Source: an uncultured Gammaproteobacteria bacterium (GTDB lineage Bacteria > Pseudomonadota > Gammaproteobacteria > Pseudomonadales > Pseudohongiellaceae). Taken from it: 64,000 bases of DNA. The translations under genes were made by a program, and so were the position numbers. The DNA is taken from positions 90,761 through 154,760 of the forward strand of contig CAJXVC010000011.1 in assembly GCA_913060975.1 (NCBI GenBank), given 5' to 3'. The stretch's first letter is position 1; the number at the start of each line of letters is the position of its first letter. This document shows positions 46,993 through 56,030 of this stretch, in pieces. The notes beneath the pieces are model-generated. The model was not told the DNA's origin. It did no database searches and saw only the letters and a program-made list of their open reading frames with translations.

Positions 46993-48900
46993 ATGATGAC
47001 TGATGTAAATCGCAAGCAAGCTACAAACTCCATATTCCGTGATGTGCCAAGGCTGTTGAACAATTGGCGACTGACGGCGCGCCGCAGTCTGTTAATCATA
47101 TTGCTGTTACTGCCCAGTCTCGCGCTGCCCCAGGAAAGTGCCTACCCGCTGCAAATGAGCAGTAATCGGGACAGTACCCGCCCGGAAGTGCCCGGCAGCA
47201 ACGGCTTGGTCACTGCAGGTCACCCCCTGGCTGCCATGTCAGGGCTGCAAATTCTTATGCAGGGTGGCAACGCTATCGATGCCGCGGTAGCCACGTTAGC
47301 GACATTGAATGTGGTGCGTCCGCAAATGTCTGGTGCCGCAGGCAATGGCTTTGTTACTTATTTTGACCAAGCCAGTGATGCTGTCTATTCATTGCATGCC
47401 ACAGGCGCGGCACCGCAAGCTCTGGATGCAGCAGCCCTGACCCCTGACGAATTGGATAAAGGCATCAAAGCGGGCGTGGTCCCCGGTCTGTTCGGCGGCT
47501 GGATCAGTATGCTGCAGCGCTTTGGAACATTGTCATTGGCACAAGTCATGGCGCCAGCGATTCACTATGCTTCAGTCGGCCATCCTATCGAAGCCTCAGT
47601 GGTAAGCAGTATCAGCTATTCGCAAGAACTGTTCGCTGCCTACCCCGATAGCGCCGCCCAATTTCTGCCTGGCGGTGAAGTTCCCACAGCCGGTGAGTTG
47701 TTTCGCATGCCAGCTTTGGCGGCCACGTTCGAAAAACTGGTAGCGGCAGAACAACAGGCGTTAACCGATGGCGCCGATCGCAACACAGCTTTGCAAGCGG
47801 CATTCGACCGCTTCTATAAAGGTGATATCGCCGATGAGATGGCGACATTCTACACAGAGGCAGGCGGTCTGTTCCGTAAAGCGGACTTCGAAAATTATCA
47901 GGCAACCTGGCACGAACCGGTACACATCAATTACCGGGGTTATGATGTGTATTCGTCGGGTCCATCTTCACGCGGCGGTCTGGAAGTGCTCATGCAACTC
48001 AAATTGGTTGAGGGCTATGATCTGGGCGCGATGGACAGAGAAGACGCACAGGTGACGCACCTGTTGGCCGAAGCAATCAAAGTCGCGAAGGCAGATATCT
48101 ATCATTACGTTGCCGACCCGGATCAGTTTTCCATGCCCATTGAAGGCATGTTAGCCGATGATTATGCGGCCACCCGGCGTGAGTTGATTGAGATGGATGC
48201 CAGTATGATTTATCCGGGGCCAGGCCAGCCGGCTGGTCACGAAAATTCATCGGCATTTCGTGCTCACCTGAACCCGGCGACACAGATTGCCGCACATCGT
48301 GAGTCGTCTTATGCCGGCAGTACCACCAGCTTTTCGATACGTGATGGTCAGGGCAATATTGTTGCGGCTACTCCCACCCACGGTGGTGCTTTTGGTACGG
48401 GGGTTGTCGTCGGCAACACCGGACTGACATTCAATAATGGCACCCGCATTGGTTCCTCATCGCCTTACCCTGAAGATGTGAACTATGCCCGTGGTGGCCA
48501 GATTCCGATTCTCAATAACTCACCGACTCTGGTGATGAAGGACGGCGAATTCATTATGGCATTGGGCTCGCCGGGTGGCGAGACCATCGGTCAGACCCAG
48601 TTTCAGGTGCTGGTGAATGTGTTGGATTTTGGCATGTCTGTGCAAGCGGCGATTGAAGCGCCACGTTTTAGTCTGTTTGCGGAACCGAATTTCTACAGGG
48701 AAGGCGCGGAGATCAGTATGCGCATCGAAGACAGAATTTCGATACCACACTATGAAGGCTTGCAAGAGCGCGGTCATGCGGTCGAGTTAGCGCCTTCGTA
48801 CTCGCTGGGAAGTATTCAGGCTATCCTGCGAAACGAAGAGTTGGATACTGTGACGGCAGGCGCCGACCCCAGGCGGGCGGCATATGCGGTTGGTTGGTAG
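46993..48900 (+). CDS. Gamma-glutamyltransferase family protein (Ntn hydrolase)
   Basis: 635 residues. A hydrophobic signal segment lies at about 35-51. Large-subunit motifs: VTAGHPLAAMSGLQILMQGGNAIDAAVAT and RPQMSGAAGNGFV. The autoprocessing site GSTTSFSIRDGQGNIVA puts the nucleophile at Thr444; standard GGT has TTHxS, so His is replaced by Ser here. The small subunit continues with FGTGVVVGNTGLTFNN and SPGGETIGQTQFQV. The family cleaves or transfers gamma-glutamyl groups in the periplasm; the exact substrate is uncertain. Confidence 0.92.
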   Translation: MMTDVNRKQATNSIFRDVPRLLNNWRLTARRSLLIILLLLPSLALPQESAYPLQMSSNRDSTRPEVPGSNGLVTAGHPLAAMSGLQILMQGGNAIDAAVATLATLNVVRPQMSGAAGNGFVTYFDQASDAVYSLHATGAAPQALDAAALTPDELDKGIKAGVVPGLFGGWISMLQRFGTLSLAQVMAPAIHYASVGHPIEASVVSSISYSQELFAAYPDSAAQFLPGGEVPTAGELFRMPALAATFEKLVAAEQQALTDGADRNTALQAAFDRFYKGDIADEMATFYTEAGGLFRKADFENYQATWHEPVHINYRGYDVYSSGPSSRGGLEVLMQLKLVEGYDLGAMDREDAQVTHLLAEAIKVAKADIYHYVADPDQFSMPIEGMLADDYAATRRELIEMDASMIYPGPGQPAGHENSSAFRAHLNPATQIAAHRESSYAGSTTSFSIRDGQGNIVAATPTHGGAFGTGVVVGNTGLTFNNGTRIGSSSPYPEDVNYARGGQIPILNNSPTLVMKDGEFIMALGSPGGETIGQTQFQVLVNVLDFGMSVQAAIEAPRFSLFAEPNFYREGAEISMRIEDRISIPHYEGLQERGHAVELAPSYSLGSIQAILRNEELDTVTAGADPRRAAYAVGW

Positions 48901-49087
48901 TTGGTTTGGAGGTTCCATTTACACTTTGTTAAAACGCGGCGATCAACGCCGATAAGAATCTTTCAGTGATTATTAGCAATCTTGGAATCTTGTTCTATAT
49001 TGATGAATAACTGACTTGTACTCATGCATTAGTCAGCATATTTATTCAGTGTAATTGCAATCTATGCAGATAAGAGGGCTTGATACT

Positions 49088-49345
49088 ATGAGAGAGTTAA
49101 CCATTGAAGAGATGGATATCGTTGTCGGTGGCAGTAATCTGGGTGCTGCAGTAGGTGGTACTGCTGGTGCTATTGGTGGCCAGATATACGGCAGCTCTGC
49201 CGGTGGCTATATCGGCGGCGCGGTTGGTGCCATTGCAGGTCCTGTTGGTGTGTTCGTTGGCGCATCAGTTGGTAGCTTAATAGGCAGAAGTTACGGAGGG
49301 GCGATCGGTGGCGGAATTGGTGGCTATCTAGGCTCGGAATCCTGA
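49088..49345 (+). CDS. Double-glycine-leader, Gly-rich bacteriocin-like peptide
   Basis: 85 residues from ATG 49088 (AGAGGG 9 nt upstream); an earlier in-frame start (49055) lacks a ribosome site. The N-terminus MRELTIEEMDIVVGG is a textbook double-glycine leader (LTxEEMxxVxGG), to be cut after Gly15 by a peptidase-containing ABC exporter. The 70-residue core is nearly all Gly, Ala, Val, Ile, Ser with repeated GxxxG motifs (GGTAGAIGG, GGYIGGAVGAIAG, GGAIGGGIGGYLG). It resembles class IIb/microcin-type pore-forming peptides. No Cys. No exporter is visible nearby. Confidence 0.8.
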   Translation: MRELTIEEMDIVVGGSNLGAAVGGTAGAIGGQIYGSSAGGYIGGAVGAIAGPVGVFVGASVGSLIGRSYGGAIGGGIGGYLGSES

Positions 49346-49374
49346 ACTAACTGTTTGAATCGATAGGGTCGCAA

Positions 49375-49776
49375 TTGTTCACTCCTACAAGTCTCAATAC
49401 GCGGTTACTGCAAGCCTGGCTGCCTGCTCATGTTGTGCTAATGGTGCATGGTGCATACATAACTGACATGGCTGATTTCGTCGCTGTATTTGTCATGTAT
49501 CCAATGCTTTGCGCTGTGCCTTTGGTGATCTTTGGGTACTTGCAAGCCAATGACGATAACGAAGAAGCTTTGCATAGATTGGGTATTGTTCAGACCGACA
49601 ATTTGCATCTTGCAGTTGTGATCCTGTCGTTACTACCGCTGGCTTTTGTAATCTATGCAATGGTGCAAGCGCAATTAAATCGCAGCTATGACAGCGTCTC
49701 GTGGATAGTTATTGTGTTTGCGGGGCTTATTGGTCTTGAGCTTGGCAGGAAACTCAAATACCGAGTGAGCGAATAA
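49375..49776 (+). CDS. Small membrane protein, candidate immunity protein
   Basis: 133 residues, TTG start at 49375 with AGGG 6 nt upstream, 29 bp after the bacteriocin-like gene. Four membrane helices are predicted (about 13-30, 35-52, 75-95, 105-122), with a charged loop (QANDDNEEALHRLGIVQ). No known family was recognised. Its size, membrane topology and position directly behind a double-glycine peptide are typical of bacteriocin immunity proteins. That role is inferred from context only. Confidence 0.65.
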   Translation: MFTPTSLNTRLLQAWLPAHVVLMVHGAYITDMADFVAVFVMYPMLCAVPLVIFGYLQANDDNEEALHRLGIVQTDNLHLAVVILSLLPLAFVIYAMVQAQLNRSYDSVSWIVIVFAGLIGLELGRKLKYRVSE

Positions 49777-49825
49777 GCTGTGCTTATGATTGCCAGTGTC
49801 CGAGCTTGCGCGTTAAAGATGCCGG

Positions 49826-50887
49826 CTAGTCGTGACTAAACTCCGCATGATGCTGGCGTAATAAATCCTCGCCAAAATCACCATTGAAATCACGCCACAC
49901 CGAGTGCACATGGTTGGCACCATTCTGTACGTTATCGTACTCGATCAGAAAAGAAGGTCCTTGTACGCGATAGTAGTGTGGTTCACCGATGTCGGTAGGG
50001 CCAGCCCAGGCGAAGGTGACAGAGGCAAAGCCATCGGCATTGATTTTCTGCCAGCGCAGTTGTGTGATATCCGCATTCATGGCTCCCGTGTAAACAGTAA
50101 CCAGGTCAAGTAAGAGATGCTGCTGCGCCGCTGTCATTGCTGCGGCGCTAATCCCGGCTGGAGTGAGTGGATTGACCGGGTAGTCAGCACCGGTGACGAT
50201 ATCTCGAGGCGCGGCCCCTTCGAGCAAGGCGCTGGTTAATTGCTCTTGCGACAATGCCACTATCAGAGCTCGACCCGCATCTTCTCGAGTGCCCAGGACG
50301 CGCTGATCTTGTTGGGCTTCGGTCTGCGCGCCATGTGTGACATGAGCGGGGTTTGACCCAAAGAAGCTTGGCGTGCTGACTGTCACTTTTCCTTCGACGA
50401 CTTGAAAATGCAGGGACAAATGATGGCCCTCAAAACGCCATGCCCAAGTGCCATTGGCAGTAGGCGTATCGAAGATACTGATACGGTAGTTCTCATTATC
50501 GCGGACGAATCGGCCGTTGGGTTCCAGGACTTTAAGTACACGCTCCAATTCAATGATCGCCGACGCGGTAAGATAGCCGCTCTGACTGAGCCCGGTTTGC
50601 AACAGTGCGCGCGACAGTTGTTGTTGGTTCGCGTCCATGGCTTTTAAAGCCAGGCCGTTGCGCGGGAATATTTCATCAGGGACAAAATGAAAGCGCAAAT
50701 GCTCATCGCTATGCAAATCATACGCGGCTTGTTCGCGTTGCTCGGCAGATAGGGTAGCGAGAAAGGCAAGGCTTGCTTCTGCCATTTGTTCTGCACTGGC
50801 AAACAGCTGTACTGGTAGTAACGCGATCAGAGATATCAGGGAAAGAAAAGCACTGCGCTTTCTGTTGATGTAGAACGAGTTGGGCAT
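49826..50887 (-). CDS. Exported DUF3500-domain protein
   Basis: 353 residues with a signal peptide (about 11-31, ending LFASA). The DUF3500 domain follows: FLATLSAEQREQAAYDLHSDEHLRFHFVPDEIFPRNGLALKAMD, then WRFEGHHLSLHFQVVEGKV, FFGSNPAHV and near the end HYYRVQGPSFLIEYDNVQNGANHVHSVWRD. Histidines in HHLSLHF and NHVHSVWRD recur in the family. Members are secreted and widespread, function unknown. Start preceded by CGGAGG. Confidence 0.9.
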   Translation of the reverse strand: MPNSFYINRKRSAFLSLISLIALLPVQLFASAEQMAEASLAFLATLSAEQREQAAYDLHSDEHLRFHFVPDEIFPRNGLALKAMDANQQQLSRALLQTGLSQSGYLTASAIIELERVLKVLEPNGRFVRDNENYRISIFDTPTANGTWAWRFEGHHLSLHFQVVEGKVTVSTPSFFGSNPAHVTHGAQTEAQQDQRVLGTREDAGRALIVALSQEQLTSALLEGAAPRDIVTGADYPVNPLTPAGISAAAMTAAQQHLLLDLVTVYTGAMNADITQLRWQKINADGFASVTFAWAGPTDIGEPHYYRVQGPSFLIEYDNVQNGANHVHSVWRDFNGDFGEDLLRQHHAEFSHD

Positions 50888-51141
50888 GGCCGCCTCCGGA
50901 CGAACGTGTCAGGCTAACGATCTTATTGTTAATGAATTTTTATAACTGCACTTTGTCGTATTGGACTATCTATACTCCTATAGTCCAGCTTTTCAATATC
51001 ATAGGCTAATGGCTTTTGTACGCTCAGGCAAACTGTCATAACTAGAGCCATTAGCGCCTATACACTCCACAATGGCCGACTTGTGCTCATTGGCAGTACA
51101 CTCAGTTGGCTCACATATGGCTCATAGTTCTACATACAGGA

Positions 51142-51888
51142 TCAATTGCCGGGGATGCCGTTTAATTCAATGACCTCAAAGGTGACTGGCTCATCCTTGA
51201 TAAGTTGCATGCTACCGGAGATCCCATAAGTTAGAGGGTCATCCAGTACATCGATGCCTGGCAGGGTCAGTTCACCGGTTGCTGGATTAAAACTTGGCCG
51301 GACGTTGCAGCGCTCCCATGGGCCGGTACATGCATTCAGTGTCCAGTTTACTGCAGACGAATAGAGTGCCAGTGCTGCTTCAAATTCGGGGATCGACAAC
51401 TGCTCTGCTTGAACCACGCTGAACTCTTCCCGAGTCAAACTATGACATGAAGTGGCAGCGCCAGGGTGATCAGAACAACGGAACGGCGTGATATGACCGG
51501 TAAGCGTGTCGTCTTCGATTGCGATTCTGGGGTGGCAGGAATTCAGCAGGTATCGACCGTCTATGTTGGCAATAGCCAACAGCCAACTTTGATTCTCATT
51601 GAATTCTGTTGCATAGGGAATGCAGGAAAGTCCGTCGCCGGCATCGATGCGAATCTGTTGTTCGTCGATCTCGCCGCGGAACTGGCGCACAACCGTTCCT
51701 TCCATAAATGAGGTAGAGCCAGGTGACACGCCCTGTGTGTCAGTGACTTGCAGTTCAATCAGATGGTCGGTATAGCCAACCTCGACAAGCTCAAGTATGG
51801 GCCTGGACGTGCAGCTACAAGCAATAGCAGAGGAAAAGCCAAACAATGCCAGAATGGTGAGGCTTGCGTGTAGAAAAGATTTAATCAC
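51142..51888 (-). CDS. Exported TIMP/netrin-like protein with a shared C-terminal module
   Basis: 248 residues. Signal peptide about 1-23, ending SSAIA; the mature protein starts CSCTSRPILELV, and the CSC start is the hallmark of TIMP/netrin-like OB-fold domains. Further cysteines (DGLSCIP, NSCHPR, RCSDH, TSCHS, NACTGPWERC) suggest several disulfides. The last 50 residues (FNPATGELTLPGIDV, VTFEVIELNG) match the C-terminal module of the NHL protein at 38825. Function unknown; metalloprotease binding is conceivable given the zincin encoded next upstream, but unproven. Confidence 0.7.
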   Translation of the reverse strand: MIKSFLHASLTILALFGFSSAIACSCTSRPILELVEVGYTDHLIELQVTDTQGVSPGSTSFMEGTVVRQFRGEIDEQQIRIDAGDGLSCIPYATEFNENQSWLLAIANIDGRYLLNSCHPRIAIEDDTLTGHITPFRCSDHPGAATSCHSLTREEFSVVQAEQLSIPEFEAALALYSSAVNWTLNACTGPWERCNVRPSFNPATGELTLPGIDVLDDPLTYGISGSMQLIKDEPVTFEVIELNGIPGN

Positions 51889-52112
51889 TTGGGCGCCTCC
51901 AGTCAGAGAATATGGCTGCGAGCCCAGACTTAGAACCGCCGATGATCAGCTAGCGAATTGCGGCAATTGTTTATCGGGCATCACATTGATGCAGAGCATC
52001 GCAGGGTCATGAGGGCCAGAGTAGTGTGATCGGCTTTTCCCGTCAAACAACTCTGGCCCTTTTGCGATGCATTACTAACCGATGCCCGAAAAATTCTGAC
52101 AAAGTTAAAAAG

Positions 52113-54566
52113 TCAGATCGGGTCCCCGGCCGGCATTTCCAGCGCTGACGCTGGCATTGCGGCCATTGGATCTTGCTGCCAGCGGCGGATATCTGCAGCG
52201 ACAGCGTATTGGTGAGCACTGGGATTACGAGTGCTTTCCAACTCGGCAGCCAGCTTGTTCAGGCGATCTGCCAATACCGCTTTGATCGCGCCGGAGCTGT
52301 CGTCATTCATGGCTTGCGTCATCATTGAATTGACTGTCACGCGCTGTACCGTTTGTAGTACTTGCTGTTGATATTCGCTGTCTGGTGTTGGCGCGTCCCA
52401 GGTTACTTCAACAAGACGATCCACTACTTCTTCCAGATCCGGGTAGTCGCCCATGCTGCCATAGGCAACCAGTCGTGCCATCCTTGCCGGGTGCAACACA
52501 GTATTGATGGTCAGACTCGCGGATGCTTCGGTGGCACCCAGCGCATCGAACTGCAAGCCAGTGCGGCCCGGAAAAGGCTCGACCGGGTTGTAGCGATAGG
52601 CTGCGGGTGGCAACAATTCGAGAACACTGGTCGGCAAGGTCAAGAAATCCACCGACAGCGTCGACAGGACAGTTTCCAGAGCGTCGCGCTGTTCTTCACC
52701 GTCGATGATAGTGAACGGTACCTGACCATCGCCACGCACGGTGTAAAAGTAATTGGCGCCGCCAATGCTTTGCGCCGCCGAGTTCAATTGAAAACGATGG
52801 TGCATATACAAAGGTAGTAGAACAGTTTCCAGCGTTGAGATCGGCTCACCATTGCGAATTAACGCGGGGCCAAAACTTTCCAGCCCGATGCGGCGCACTT
52901 CGATCTCATGTTTTAAGTGATCAACCAGATTGTCACCATTGTCCCAGACGCTGGCGAATTGATGACCACCACCCACAAAACTGTTGTTGTTGTGAGCCAT
53001 GAATATCAAACCACTATCGAGACTCTCCTGAACAATTTTCTGCAGTTCTTCAGCTTCGTCGGCGCCTTCCGGGAACTGTTCATAAGAGTAACGCACGGCC
53101 AGCTTGTCATATTCACCGATGCGCTGAGGGTATGCATTGGAGAAATCCAGCTCACCGGCGGCATCGATTTCAATCAGAGGTGCCGGGTAGTCCATAACGC
53201 TTTCACGACCATAAGAGCTGGCCAGATAGTTATGTGGGAAGCCTAGCGTGTGGCCTACTTCGTGAGCCGATAATTGCCGCACACGATCCAACGACATATT
53301 TACTGCTGCGGTGTTGTTGTCGGCGATTGATTCCAGATACTCGAAACCGGGCTTGAGGCCCTGGCCCATCAGGTAATCCTGACGCAATCGCAGGCTGCCA
53401 AGATTGACATTGCCTTTGATAATTTCGCCTGTGCGTGGATCCTGCACCGAGCCGCCGTAGGAATAGCCGCGCGTGCTGCGGTGAGTCCAGTGAATCATGT
53501 TGTAGCGCACATCCTGGGCATCGGCGCCTTCGGGTAGTTCACGCACCTGAAAAGCATTGATAAAGCCAGCCGCCTCATAAGCCTGATTCCACCATGCCGC
53601 GCCTTCAATTAACGCGCTCTTGATGGGCTCTGGTGTGCCAGAGTCCACATAATAGATGATTGGTTCTACAGCCTCAGAGCGTGCCGCGTTGGGGTTGGCT
53701 TTTTCCAGTCGGTGGCGCGCGACAAGACGTACGGTTTTGTCAGTATCGATGTCAGTGCCATAGTCCTGAATAGTCGGGCCGTTAGTGCCAATGCGGGGAT
53801 CAGCAAAGCGGACCTGATAATTGTCATCTGGCAGCATGATGATGGAATGGTGCACACGCAGGGTGACTGCTTCGCCGGAAGCGGCCACACTGTTAACCAG
53901 TCTTCCGGGATTGCGGCTGGTAAAAGTCAGAGTGGATTCGACTTCCACGTTTTCAGGGTAGGCGTTGGTGTTGTCCAAAAAGATCGCACTTCGCGATTGG
54001 TCGAGTGTGTAGCTGCCCTGATTGCGCGCGGCAAGTTGGCCAACAATATTGCGCGCATCGCGCAGGAAGAAGTCAGTGGCATCAACCAGAACACTGGCGC
54101 CAGTTGCGGCGACGATCTCGAATCCCCAGAGTACCGATGGTGCGAACGCATCACGTACAGCTTGTCGCTCCAGAGCATTATCACTAGTGGCACGATAACG
54201 ATAGTTCTGTTCTTCCAATAACACCTTTGGACCAACGCGGTTGGCTTTTAACAAGTAAGTGCCGCGCAGTTGACCGCGATCGATACCGATCGGGTTGGAG
54301 CCCAGACCAGAGCCCATTGAGATCTGGTAGAGAAATTCCGTACCAAGTTTATCGATCTCCCAATACAGTTTGCCAGCAGAGTCGTCCCAGTAAAGATTGA
54401 AATAGCCTTCCATCTCAGTAGTGTCGCTGATCATGTCTTCGATGGACGACAGCGATTGCGCTTGGGCAATGGTGGAAAACAGCGCCAGAAAAGTAATTGT
54501 CACGATGCCTGCCACGCGAGCGTGCCACGCGAACAATGTCGGTAAAGGATGAATCAAGGGGAGCAT
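52113..54566 (-). CDS. Exported zinc metalloprotease (zincin, DUF5117/DUF4953 type)
   Basis: 817 residues with a signal peptide (about 18-36, ending AQAQS). The family's N-terminal beta domain (DUF5117-like: YWDDSAGKLYWEIDKLGTEFLYQ, RAVGPKVLLEEQNYR-like segment) is followed by the DUF4953-like metalloprotease domain. The catalytic motif LSAHEVGHTLGFPHNY gives the HExxH-like HEVGH with downstream His ligand. DYPAPLIEID follows. Secreted or periplasmic endopeptidase; the substrate is not known. Confidence 0.92.
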   Translation of the reverse strand: MLPLIHPLPTLFAWHARVAGIVTITFLALFSTIAQAQSLSSIEDMISDTTEMEGYFNLYWDDSAGKLYWEIDKLGTEFLYQISMGSGLGSNPIGIDRGQLRGTYLLKANRVGPKVLLEEQNYRYRATSDNALERQAVRDAFAPSVLWGFEIVAATGASVLVDATDFFLRDARNIVGQLAARNQGSYTLDQSRSAIFLDNTNAYPENVEVESTLTFTSRNPGRLVNSVAASGEAVTLRVHHSIIMLPDDNYQVRFADPRIGTNGPTIQDYGTDIDTDKTVRLVARHRLEKANPNAARSEAVEPIIYYVDSGTPEPIKSALIEGAAWWNQAYEAAGFINAFQVRELPEGADAQDVRYNMIHWTHRSTRGYSYGGSVQDPRTGEIIKGNVNLGSLRLRQDYLMGQGLKPGFEYLESIADNNTAAVNMSLDRVRQLSAHEVGHTLGFPHNYLASSYGRESVMDYPAPLIEIDAAGELDFSNAYPQRIGEYDKLAVRYSYEQFPEGADEAEELQKIVQESLDSGLIFMAHNNNSFVGGGHQFASVWDNGDNLVDHLKHEIEVRRIGLESFGPALIRNGEPISTLETVLLPLYMHHRFQLNSAAQSIGGANYFYTVRGDGQVPFTIIDGEEQRDALETVLSTLSVDFLTLPTSVLELLPPAAYRYNPVEPFPGRTGLQFDALGATEASASLTINTVLHPARMARLVAYGSMGDYPDLEEVVDRLVEVTWDAPTPDSEYQQQVLQTVQRVTVNSMMTQAMNDDSSGAIKAVLADRLNKLAAELESTRNPSAHQYAVAADIRRWQQDPMAAMPASALEMPAGDPI

Positions 54567-54941
54567 TCGTATACCTCGGTATTTGCCTTAATGTGAATAG
54601 AATAGGGTGAGTGATTTACATCATGGCTGTGGTGTCGTCGAGATTATCACTGTCCAGATTTTCAAGTACAGGGAATTAGACAGCGACTTTTTAAATGCAC
54701 CATTAGCTTACAGAAATAGCGCTGTTTTTTGGTCATTGCACCAAAAACTGACTGAGAAAATAGCTATTCGGTAGTGTGCGCGTTAAAAGCTGATAGGTGT
54801 TGGTGGGCTGTGCTTTTACACAGGGCCCATGTATTTGCGGGATGATGTTACTAAGTATTACAGCGCGCTATAATCACTGTGAATTCGCTGACTATGGTAT
54901 GTGAGTTAAACTCGCTGTTGAAATTCAATGCTCTTCTGTCA
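54567..54941. other. Divergent promoter region, zincin / polyester-hydrolase-like gene
   Basis: About 375 bp between divergent genes, AT-rich. It should hold both promoters. I see no clear -35/-10 pair or operator here; the alternative hairpins directly downstream are listed separately. Confidence 0.5.
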
Positions 54942-54973
54942 GGCAGTTGTTGATCCGTACAGGATCAACTGCC
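54942..54973 (+). promoter_or_regulatory. Mutually exclusive hairpins in the leader of the hydrolase gene
   Basis: TTGATCC (54950-54956) pairs with GGATCAA (54962-54968), giving a 7- to 8-bp stem. GGCAGTTG (54942-54949) can instead pair perfectly with CAACTGCC (54966-54973). The two helices share bases, so only one can form. They lie 25-56 nt upstream of the start codon at 54998. Confidence 0.35.
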
Positions 54974-54997
54974 AGGCAGGATTATTCGGACATAATA

Positions 54998-55879
54998 ATG
55001 AAAAAGTTTCTTGCTCAATTCTCTGTATGCCTGCCAACACTGTTTCTGATGTTGTCAGCGACAGCCGTGGCGCAACCTCCTACTTTGGAATCTCTGGCGC
55101 GACCTGGCCCCTATCAGGTGGCTTACTACAATCAGCTTCCATCGGTGCCTGAGTACGCGGCGGCTACGCTGTATTTTCCTGCCAATCGTGGCACTGATTT
55201 TGGTGGTGTCGCGATTGCTCCGGGCTACACAGAGACACAGGAAAACATGGAGTGGTGGGGCCGACACTTGTCTTCATATGGTTTCGCTGTGTTGATTCTC
55301 GATACCAACACGCCAACCGACGACCCGCAACTTCGCGCCGATGCGCTTATGGCAGCAATCGATGTAATTCGCGGTGAAGGCGAACGTAGTGGCAGCCCGA
55401 TACGTGGCAAGATCGTCAATGACCGCATGGCGCTGATGGGTCACTCGATGGGCGGCGGCGGCACTTTGCTTGCAGCCAATTCTCACAGCGAACAACTCAA
55501 AGCGATTATTCCCTTCACTCCCTGGCTGCCAGATGGCGAATTCAGCGCTATCAATGTGCCAACATTGATCTTTGCCGGTGAGGATGATCAGATAGCCGAA
55601 GCGGATGAACACGCCTGGCCGCACTTTCAATCGCTGTCAGAAGACGTCACGCGCATGTACGTGGAGGTTGCTGGCGGCAATCACTTCGTCGCCAATTCTG
55701 CGACCGATGATGAGCGCCTGCTGCCGAATATCGACGCTCATGATCTGATTGGTGCGCTGGGTGTTTCCTGGTTGAAAGTCTATCTGGATGAAGATGAAGC
55801 CTACCGCCCACTGATCAGTGGCGAATTGCCCACGGCGCAAATGGAGCGCGTTTCGAGATTCCAGTTAGAGAGTCAGTAA
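54998..55879 (+). CDS. PETase/cutinase-family polyester hydrolase-like enzyme
   Basis: 293 residues, starting MKKFLAQFSV, with a Sec signal peptide (about 1-26, TAVAQ); secreted. It matches the bacterial cutinase/PETase family over its full length: APGYTETQENMEWWGRHLSSYGF, IRGKIVNDRMALMGHSMGGGG, VPTLIFAGEDDQIA, GGNHFVANS. The triad is Ser150-Asp197-His229; oxyanion Tyr77 and Met151; the substrate-clamp Trp176 is kept. His149 and Phe230 are the cutinase-like (type I) choices, and the PETase-specific extra disulfide is missing. It likely hydrolyses polyesters or lipids; activity is unproven. Confidence 0.88.
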   Translation: MKKFLAQFSVCLPTLFLMLSATAVAQPPTLESLARPGPYQVAYYNQLPSVPEYAAATLYFPANRGTDFGGVAIAPGYTETQENMEWWGRHLSSYGFAVLILDTNTPTDDPQLRADALMAAIDVIRGEGERSGSPIRGKIVNDRMALMGHSMGGGGTLLAANSHSEQLKAIIPFTPWLPDGEFSAINVPTLIFAGEDDQIAEADEHAWPHFQSLSEDVTRMYVEVAGGNHFVANSATDDERLLPNIDAHDLIGALGVSWLKVYLDEDEAYRPLISGELPTAQMERVSRFQLESQ

Positions 55880-56030
55880 AGAGTCCGTAGAGATTCAGTA
55901 GAGAGTCAATAGTCATTCAAAATCTGGCAATGCTTTTGTAATGGCTGCCTTGGGCAGCCAAAGATTAGCGGGCTGAGAAGGTGACAAGAAAATTCGCAGA
56001 AAAATAGCAAGGCCCGCTCAGGAGAACCGT

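Noticed and set aside
53712..54221. 169-residue plus-strand open frame inside the zincin gene
   Set aside because: It is antisense to the protease's conserved N-terminal domain.
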